A stretch of 11,312 bases of DNA from Dehalococcoidales bacterium (GTDB lineage: Bacteria > Chloroflexota > Dehalococcoidia > Dehalococcoidales > UBA3254), in assembly GCA_016926695.1 (NCBI GenBank), contig JAFGOB010000017.1:1-11312 (forward strand). The letters are read 5' to 3'. A model generated the notes under the pieces. It had not been told where the DNA came from. It did no database searches and saw only the letters and a program-made list of their open reading frames with translations. Shown here piece after piece: positions 5,690 to 11,312 of the stretch (position 1 is its first letter; every line of letters begins with the position of its first letter). The position numbers and the translations under genes were made by a program.

Positions 5690-8113
5690 TTGGAACGCTT
5701 TATTTGTGTACACGGTCATTTCTATCAGCCTCCCAGGGAGAATCCCTGGCTGGAGGCGATTGAGTTACAGGACTCCGCTTTCCCTTTCCATGACTGGAAT
5801 GCCAGGGTTACCGACGAATGCTATGGGGCCAACTCGACTTCCAGAATCATGGATGATCAAAAACGCATCACCGGGATAGTAAACAACTATTCCAGGATCA
5901 GTTTCAATTTCGGACCTACTCTCCTGACATGGCTGCAATCCAATGCCGCGGGGGTTTATGAAGCCGTTCTTCAGGCTGACCGGGAAAGCCGGAAGCGTTT
6001 CTCCGGACATGGCTCAGCCCTGGCCCAGGTCTATAATCACGTCATCATGCCCCTGACTAACCACAGGGACAGGCGTACCCAGGTATTCTGGGGTATCCGG
6101 GACTTCGTACACCGTTTCGGTCGCGACCCGGAAGGCATGTGGCTTTCTGAGACAGCCGTTGACCTTGACAGCCTGGATATCCTGGCTGAAATGGGAATAA
6201 AGTTCACTATCCTTGCCCAGCATCAGGCCGGCGGCATACGGCGGATCGGTACATCCGAATGGGAGGACGTAAGCGGCGGACGCATTGATCCTACCCGGGC
6301 CTACCAGATCACTCTGCCCTCCGGACGCAAAATGGCCCTCTTTTTCTATGACGGGCCTATTTCACGGGCCGTGGCCTTTGAGGGACTGCTGGAGAACGGT
6401 GAAAATTTTGCCAGGCGCATAATGAGCGGTTTTTCGGACCAGAGGCAGTGGCCCCAACTGGTACATATCGCTACCGACGGTGAGAGCTACGGCCATCATC
6501 ACCGCTACGGCGATATGGCCCTGGCATATGCACTGCATTCCCTTGAGGCTGACAGTACAGTAAAATTGACCAACTACGGAGAATACCTGTCCATGCATCC
6601 GCCGGCTTATGAAGTTCAGATCGTGGAAAACAGCTCCTGGAGCTGCGTTCACGGTGTAGAGAGGTGGTGGAAAAACTGCGGCTGCAACAGCGGCGGCCAC
6701 CCGGGCTGGGACCAGGAATGGAGGACTCCCCTGCGGAAGTCGCTGGACTGGCTCAGGGATACGGTCTCAGTCAAATATGAAGAGAGAGCCCGGGAGCTGT
6801 TTAATGATCCCTGGAAAACCAGGGATGACTATATCGAGGTGATACAGGATCATTCCCTTAAAAATGTACAGGCTTTCCTTAACCGGCATTGCATTATCAG
6901 GCCGGGAGAAAAAGAGATTGTCCGGTGCCTGAAACTGCTTGAGCTTCAGCGTCATACCATGTTGATGTATACCTCGTGCGGCTGGTTCTTCGACGAGCTT
7001 TCGGGAATAGAGACCGTCCAGATCATACAATACGCGGGAAGGGTCGTGCAACTGGCGGAAGAGCTTTTCGGTGATACCACGGAAGGGGAGTTTCTCAAGC
7101 GGCTTCAAGCGGCCGGGAGCAATTTGAAGGAGTTCAAAAACGGCGCGGTCATCTATGAACGATTCGTGAAAACAGCCATGATCGACCTGACTAAAGTAGC
7201 CGCTCATTATGCCATCAGTTCACTTTTTGAGGACTACTCAGGACCTCAAAAAGTGAACTGCTATGATATTGATCTTCAGGAATACCGCAAAGCGGAATGC
7301 GGCAAAGCCAGGCTGGGGCTGGGTAGAATCGAGGTTGTTTCTGAAATAACCAGGGAAAGACAGACCGTGAGTTTCAGCGTTCTCCATTTCGGGGACCATA
7401 ACCTCAACGCGGGAGTCAGGCTCTATCGCGGTGATGCCGCTTTCAACAGCATGATCGGCGAAATATCCGGAAAATTTTCGAATGGGGAATTCCCGGAAGT
7501 AATCCGCCTTATGGACAAGCATTTCGGGGTTTCCAACTACTCTCTGAAGTCCCTTTTCAGGGATGAACAGCGTAAGGTTGTGGATAGAATACTGCTTTCT
7601 ACTCTGACGGATATAGAGACTGAGTTTCGTAAAATTTACCAGAATAATTATCCGCTTATGCGCTTCCTTTCCGATCTGGGAAGCTTTATTCCCAGGGCAT
7701 TGAGGTCCTCCGCCAGGCTGATACTGAACAGCGATTTGCGCAGTGTCCTGACAGCGGAGAGTCCGGATAGGGAGGTTATTGAAAAAATCCTTTCCGATGT
7801 AGAGCAATGGAAGGTCGGACTTGGTTCGGACCTGGGACATGTCTTCAGGCAATCCGTGGAGAAAAAGATGGGGGAACTATCCGACGATCCTGAAAACGGG
7901 CTGCTCCTGGCACAGGCGATCGACCTGGTAGACCTGTCGCTTTCGCTGCCCTTCAACGTGGAATTGAGGGAAGTGCAGAATGCCTATTACAGCATGCTGA
8001 AAAATATATATCCCGCCATAAAAGAGCGCGCCGGACAGGGGGAAAAGAGCAGTATCGAGTGGGACCGGCAGTTCGTCAAGCTGGGTCAGACGCTTACCAT
8101 TAAAGTAGGCTAG
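5690..8113 (+). CDS. GH57 family glycoside hydrolase with DUF3536 domain
   Basis: The 807-residue product begins with a GH57 catalytic barrel. Conserved region 1 is HGHFYQPPR (residues 8-16). The probable nucleophile is Glu154 in GMWLSETAVD, and the probable acid/base is Asp263 in ATDGESYGHHH. A Cys- and Trp-rich block at 315-356 (WSC, HGVERWW, CGC, GWDQEW) and the long helical C-terminal part fit DUF3536 proteins. No signal peptide is seen. GH57 contains alpha-amylases, amylopullulanases, 4-alpha-glucanotransferases and branching enzymes; this subgroup has, to my knowledge, no settled specificity. Its position between treZ and treY points to alpha-glucan processing, perhaps supplying linear maltodextrin (inference). 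The TTG start is backed by AGGAGG at 5679-5684, 5 nt upstream, overlapping the end of treZ, so translation is likely coupled. A 7-bp hairpin lies at 5733-5749 and a perfect 17-bp inverted repeat at 7216-7260. The gene ends with TAG, in frame with treY. Confidence 0.88.
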   Translation: MERFICVHGHFYQPPRENPWLEAIELQDSAFPFHDWNARVTDECYGANSTSRIMDDQKRITGIVNNYSRISFNFGPTLLTWLQSNAAGVYEAVLQADRESRKRFSGHGSALAQVYNHVIMPLTNHRDRRTQVFWGIRDFVHRFGRDPEGMWLSETAVDLDSLDILAEMGIKFTILAQHQAGGIRRIGTSEWEDVSGGRIDPTRAYQITLPSGRKMALFFYDGPISRAVAFEGLLENGENFARRIMSGFSDQRQWPQLVHIATDGESYGHHHRYGDMALAYALHSLEADSTVKLTNYGEYLSMHPPAYEVQIVENSSWSCVHGVERWWKNCGCNSGGHPGWDQEWRTPLRKSLDWLRDTVSVKYEERARELFNDPWKTRDDYIEVIQDHSLKNVQAFLNRHCIIRPGEKEIVRCLKLLELQRHTMLMYTSCGWFFDELSGIETVQIIQYAGRVVQLAEELFGDTTEGEFLKRLQAAGSNLKEFKNGAVIYERFVKTAMIDLTKVAAHYAISSLFEDYSGPQKVNCYDIDLQEYRKAECGKARLGLGRIEVVSEITRERQTVSFSVLHFGDHNLNAGVRLYRGDAAFNSMIGEISGKFSNGEFPEVIRLMDKHFGVSNYSLKSLFRDEQRKVVDRILLSTLTDIETEFRKIYQNNYPLMRFLSDLGSFIPRALRSSARLILNSDLRSVLTAESPDREVIEKILSDVEQWKVGLGSDLGHVFRQSVEKKMGELSDDPENGLLLAQAIDLVDLSLSLPFNVELREVQNAYYSMLKNIYPAIKERAGQGEKSSIEWDRQFVKLGQTLTIKVG
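5733..5749. repeat. Tight hairpin near the GH57 gene start
   Basis: CCAGGGA (5733-5739) and TCCCTGG (5743-5749) are perfect complements around a 3-nt loop, about 45 nt into the gene. It lies in codons of the conserved PPRENPW segment, so it may be incidental. It is close enough to the start to affect early elongation. Confidence 0.45.
7216..7260. repeat. Perfect 17-bp inverted repeat inside the GH57 gene
   Basis: CAGTTCACTTTTTGAGG (7216-7232) is the exact reverse complement of CCTCAAAAAGTGAACTG (7244-7260), with an 11-nt loop. It lies wholly in coding sequence, spanning about residues 509-524 (SSLFEDYSGPQKVNC). No T-run follows on either strand, so it does not look like an intrinsic terminator. 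The mRNA could form a very stable hairpin. Confidence 0.9.
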
Positions 8114-8130
8114 AGTGCACAAGAATACGG

Positions 8131-8136
8131 TATAAT
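8131..8136 (+). promoter_or_regulatory. TATAAT 7 nt before treY, possible leaderless promoter
   Basis: A perfect -10 hexamer lies at 8131-8136 and the treY ATG begins at 8144, about where transcription would start. The 20 nt before the ATG contain no purine-rich ribosome binding site. The -35 position (about 8107-8113) shows only GGCTAG-like sequence, so the promoter is weakly supported. Confidence 0.3.
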
Positions 8137-8143
8137 CAAACCT

Positions 8144-11100
8144 ATGGACATAGACGAAGTAGTCAGGAAAAAGCTGAAGACAATCAATGAAGGCGGTACC
8201 GCTGAGGGGCGTTTGCCGGTCTCGGTCTACAGGCTCCAGTTTAACGGGGCCTTTACCTTCAATGACGCCGCCGGGCTGGTCTCATATCTGAGCGAGTTGG
8301 GAATCACCGATTGCTACGCTTCACCCTATTTCAGGGCACGCCGGGGCAGTCTGCACGGGTACGATGTATCCGACCAGAACAGTCTCAACCCAGAAGCCGG
8401 TTCCAGGAAAGAATACCTGGGTTTCGTGAACCGGCTGCGCCAGCATAATATGGGACAGGTACTGGACTTTGTTCCCAACCATATGAGTATCTTCGATAAT
8501 CCGGCATGGCAGGATGTTCTGGAGAATGGTCTCGCCTCTATCTATTCCAGTTTTTTCGATATTGACTGGCATCCGGTCAAGGCCGAACTGCACGGAAAAG
8601 TACTTTTACCCCTGTTGGAGGACCTTTACGGCGTGGTACTGGAAAGAGGTCAAATCGCCCTGGTATTTGAGAAAGGGGCCTTCTTTATTTTGTACAGGGA
8701 CCACCGTCTGCCCGTTGAGCCCGGTACGACCCCCGCGGTGCTGGAAGATTGCCTGACAGGTCTTCAGCAGTCTATGGAAGAAGGTGCCCGGACTTTTCAG
8801 GAGCTTCAGAGTATTATCACCGCCTGTAAAAACCTGCCCGATCGCAGTGAAACAGGACCCGCAGGAATGGAGGAGCGGCACAGGGAGAAAGAGATCATAA
8901 AAAGACGGCTGGGAGACCTTGCGGAGAGAAGTATGGAAGTCCGCTTCGCCATTGAGAACGCCGTCAAATCGATTAACGGAACAGCAGGCGACAGCCGGAG
9001 CTTCATCAAGCTGCATCAACTGCTGGAAAGGCAGGTCTACCGCCTGTCCTACTGGCGGGTGGCGGGTGAGGAAATTAATTACCGGCGCTTCTTTGATATC
9101 AACGAGCTGGTGGCTTTAAGGATGGAAGACCCGCATGTTTTCCGGGAGACTCACCGGCTGGTGAGTGAACTGTTCGGCATGGGAATGATAACCGGTATCA
9201 GGATCGATCACGTGGACGGGCTGTACGATCCGGCCGATTATTTGTGCCGGCTCCAGAGGGAATGCCGGCTGGGAACTGTTTTAAAGGAGATTTCGGACGA
9301 TCCGCGGCTTTCGGATGCGGACCTGGCCGGGGTAAAAAATAGTCTGGTCAGGAATTCAGACCCCGCTTTTTCCGGCAGGTGCAGTCCCACTTTCCGCCCG
9401 GTCTACATCGTGGTTGAAAAAATACTGGGTGAAAACGAGGTGCTGAACCGGGACTGGCCGGTTGAAGGGACCACCGGGTACGACTTCATGTACGCTCTTA
9501 ACCAGGTCTTCATAAACGGCAGAAACGGCAGGAGAATATTGGAGGTCTACCGTGAATTTACGGGTCTGAATACTGACTTCGAGGATGTCGCCTATCAATG
9601 CAAGAACCTGGTGATGAAGACCAGCCTGGTAGGGGAAATTAATCTACTGGCCCATCAGCTCAACATAATATCAGAAAAAAGCTGGCAGTACCGGGATTTC
9701 ACCCTGAACAGCCTGGCTGATGCTATCCGGGAGCTAATCGCCTGTTTTCCGGTCTACCGCACCTATATCGACGCCCGCGCCGGCTCCATCAGCGAGGATG
9801 ACAGGACTTACATCAACTCGGCGGTAAGCGAGGCGAAAAGGCGCAATCCGGCTGTCAATGCGGCGGTCTTTGATTTTATAAGGGACACCCTTTTGTTGCA
9901 ATATCCGGCCGGTGCGGATGAGTCCTGGAGAGACCTTCAAGGCCTTTTTGTCATGCGTTTCCAGCAGTGCACCAGCCCGGTAATGGCCAAAGGGGTGGAG
10001 GACACGGCCTTCTATAATTACAATCCCCTGATATCGCTGAATGACGTCGGGTTTAATCCGCGCGTCTTCGGCTGCTCCACGACCCGTTTTCACCGGCAGA
10101 ACATGCTGCGCAGCCGGTACTGTCCTCATTCCTTCAATGCCACTTCAACCCATGATTCGAAGAGGGGCGAGGACGTCAGGGCCAGGATCAACGTGCTTTC
10201 TGAAATACCGGCTGAATGGAAAGCGGACGTCCTCCGCTGGAGCCGGTTGAATAGTGCTATAAAACCGGTGGTGAATGGGGAGCTTGTCCCAGACAGAAAT
10301 GAGGAGTATCTGCTCTACCAGACGCTCCTCGGAACCTGCCCGGCGGATAGCCCGGCAGAGGAAGAACACGGCGTTTACCTCAGTCGGATACAGGATTACA
10401 TGCTGAAGGCTCTCAGGGAAGCCAAAGTGCATTCGAGCTGGACCAATCCCAATATAACCTACGAGGAAGCCACAGCCGGCTTTATAGAAGCCATACTGGA
10501 ACCTTTACCCCAGAACCGCTTCCTGGCGGATTTCAGACTGACAAACCGCATCGTGTCTGAATGCGGGATATATAACTCGCTCTCCCAGGTGGTATTGAAG
10601 GTATTCTCTCCCGGAATACCCGATGTCTACCAGGGGAACGAGCTCTGGACCTTTAGCCTGACGGACCCGGACAACAGGGTCTCCGTGGATTTTCAAAAGC
10701 GTATCCGGCTGCTTGAAGGGATAAAGGAGAAAAGCGGTTCCCCGGAAGGGAAAAAGGACCTGGTCAGGGAGCTGATGGACAGGCGTATTGACGGCCGGAT
10801 CAAGCTGTATGTTACCTGGAAGTCTTTGAATTTCAGGAAGGAAAACAGGCCGTTGTTCGAAGGGACATACAGGCCTCTCAAAGCCGCCGGAAGCAGGAAA
10901 GAGTATATTTGCGCTTTCTCCCGCAGGAACAAAGACAAAGCGGTCATCGTGGTTGTGCCCAGGTTCCCCGCATCCCTGACCCGCCGTGCATCGGTTCTGC
11001 CTCTGGGAAAGGCTGCCTGGCGGGATACCCGCCTTGTTTTCCCGCAGGGCTTCCGGCACAAACTATACCGCCATGTTTTTACGGGTGAAACGGTTGAACC

Positions 11101-11179
11101 CAGCGGCAGGAGCAGTCCGGGGCTGTCGCTCGCGGAAGTATTCAGGAGTTTTCCCGTGGCTGTCCTGGAGCCGCAATAA
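8144..11179 (+). CDS. treY: Malto-oligosyltrehalose synthase (TreY, GH13)
   Basis: The 1011-residue enzyme rearranges the reducing-end alpha-1,4 bond of malto-oligosaccharides to an alpha,alpha-1,1 bond, the first step of the TreY/TreZ trehalose route. N-terminal hallmarks are VSVYRLQF (26-33), GITDCYASPYFRARRGSLHGY and DFVPNHMSI (108-116), followed by NPAWQDVLENG. GH13 catalytic residues are Asp355 in GIRIDHVDG, Glu425 in IVVEKILGE, and Asp671 in STHDSKRGEDVRAR. MAKGVEDTAFY (614-624) and PGIPDVYQGNEL (823-834) are also typical. At 1011 residues it is longer than the roughly 730-780 of Sulfolobus or Arthrobacter forms; residues about 190-310 hold an insertion with charged helical sequence, as in long-form TreY proteins. 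It starts 30 nt after the GH57 stop, in the same frame, with no visible Shine-Dalgarno sequence. A TTG at codon 24 with GAGGGG 3 nt before it is a poorer alternative start. It ends with TAA, 27 nt from a convergent gene. Confidence 0.93.
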   Translation: MDIDEVVRKKLKTINEGGTAEGRLPVSVYRLQFNGAFTFNDAAGLVSYLSELGITDCYASPYFRARRGSLHGYDVSDQNSLNPEAGSRKEYLGFVNRLRQHNMGQVLDFVPNHMSIFDNPAWQDVLENGLASIYSSFFDIDWHPVKAELHGKVLLPLLEDLYGVVLERGQIALVFEKGAFFILYRDHRLPVEPGTTPAVLEDCLTGLQQSMEEGARTFQELQSIITACKNLPDRSETGPAGMEERHREKEIIKRRLGDLAERSMEVRFAIENAVKSINGTAGDSRSFIKLHQLLERQVYRLSYWRVAGEEINYRRFFDINELVALRMEDPHVFRETHRLVSELFGMGMITGIRIDHVDGLYDPADYLCRLQRECRLGTVLKEISDDPRLSDADLAGVKNSLVRNSDPAFSGRCSPTFRPVYIVVEKILGENEVLNRDWPVEGTTGYDFMYALNQVFINGRNGRRILEVYREFTGLNTDFEDVAYQCKNLVMKTSLVGEINLLAHQLNIISEKSWQYRDFTLNSLADAIRELIACFPVYRTYIDARAGSISEDDRTYINSAVSEAKRRNPAVNAAVFDFIRDTLLLQYPAGADESWRDLQGLFVMRFQQCTSPVMAKGVEDTAFYNYNPLISLNDVGFNPRVFGCSTTRFHRQNMLRSRYCPHSFNATSTHDSKRGEDVRARINVLSEIPAEWKADVLRWSRLNSAIKPVVNGELVPDRNEEYLLYQTLLGTCPADSPAEEEHGVYLSRIQDYMLKALREAKVHSSWTNPNITYEEATAGFIEAILEPLPQNRFLADFRLTNRIVSECGIYNSLSQVVLKVFSPGIPDVYQGNELWTFSLTDPDNRVSVDFQKRIRLLEGIKEKSGSPEGKKDLVRELMDRRIDGRIKLYVTWKSLNFRKENRPLFEGTYRPLKAAGSRKEYICAFSRRNKDKAVIVVVPRFPASLTRRASVLPLGKAAWRDTRLVFPQGFRHKLYRHVFTGETVEPSGRSSPGLSLAEVFRSFPVAVLEPQ

Positions 11180-11206
11180 AGGTCCTTTTCGGTCCGTGAA
11201 CGACAA

Positions 11207-11312
11207 TTATTTTCTTTCTATTATTTCCACCCCCACCTTTCCCCCCACTACCTCCATCGCCACCATTTCCGCCATATCCAACCTGTCCCCCATAAAAACG
11301 AGCATAATCGTC
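11207..11312 (-). CDS. C-terminal end of an unrecognised convergent gene (partial)
   Basis: On the minus strand an open frame enters at the window edge and ends in TAA at 11209-11207. The last 34 residues include MGDRLDMAEMVAMEVV, then GGKVGVEIIERK. The segment reads like a small alpha/beta protein end, with two short strands around a Gly-Gly-Lys turn. The family is not recognised. It is convergent with treY and only 27 nt away, with no clear terminator hairpin between. A competing minus-strand frame over the same bases gives a glycine-rich peptide and runs on into treY without a stop here. I prefer the frame given because it stops just outside treY and has a balanced composition. Confidence 0.55.
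   Translation of the reverse strand, partial: TIMLVFMGDRLDMAEMVAMEVVGGKVGVEIIERK

Noticed and set aside
7216..7260. Intrinsic terminator inside the GH57 gene
   Set aside because: No T-run follows the right arm on the plus strand, or the left arm on the minus strand.
8111..8113. Firm claim of pyrrolysine insertion at the GH57 TAG
   Set aside because: Four of five complete genes here end at TAG, no pyl genes are visible, and the GH57 protein is already full length, so TAG is most simply a normal stop.
9526..9543. Tandem AACGGCAG repeat in treY as a functional repeat
   Set aside because: Two short copies encoding NGR-NGR in a variable stretch are within ordinary variation.
1..11312. CRISPR array, tRNA, rRNA, insertion sequence or prophage
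   Set aside because: No regularly spaced repeats, cloverleaf-like sequence, transposase or phage gene was seen on either strand.

Overview
The window holds one minus-strand molybdopterin enzyme gene, a divergent short PRC-barrel gene, and a plus-strand cluster of three carbohydrate genes that fills most of the remaining sequence: treZ, a GH57/DUF3536 gene and treY. The last 27 nt after treY separate it from the 3' end of a convergent gene that runs off the window. No tRNA, rRNA, CRISPR array, transposase or phage gene was seen. The organism cannot be named. AGGAGG-type ribosome binding sites, two TTG starts, frequent AGG and ATA codons, and a molybdopterin protein resembling acetylene hydratase and anaerobic oxidoreductases suggest an anaerobic bacterium. 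A clostridial or Peptococcaceae-like Bacillota is my first guess, with syntrophic or sulfate-reducing deltaproteobacterial lineages not excluded (low confidence).

Layout. Positions 1-608 are AT-rich, carry no supportable gene, and contain several inverted repeats, including a 38-bp palindromic unit that looks like a dispersed genomic repeat. Positions 609-2858 (minus) encode a stand-alone, cytoplasmic-looking DMSO-reductase-family protein whose iron-sulfur motif has three cysteines instead of four. A roughly 210-bp divergent promoter region follows, then the PRC-barrel gene (3072-3560), a long stem-loop likely to act as a terminator, and a plausible sigma-A/sigma-70 type promoter. The treZ (3839-5689), GH57/DUF3536 (5690-8113) and treY (8144-11179) genes then follow with gaps of 0 and 30 nt.

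How the genes work together. TreY isomerises the reducing-end linkage of malto-oligosaccharides to give a terminal trehalosyl unit, and TreZ cuts trehalose off. This pathway normally also needs an alpha-glucan debranching or trimming enzyme (often TreX). Here a GH57/DUF3536 protein of unknown specificity lies between the two genes and may process the glucan. The PRC-barrel protein and the molybdopterin enzyme have no evident link to trehalose.

The most unusual observations are these. All three carbohydrate genes lie in one reading frame, interrupted only by two TAG codons. treY has no Shine-Dalgarno sequence but a TATAAT 7 nt before its ATG. A perfect 17-bp inverted repeat sits inside the GH57 coding sequence. 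The molybdopterin enzyme lacks the first cluster cysteine.
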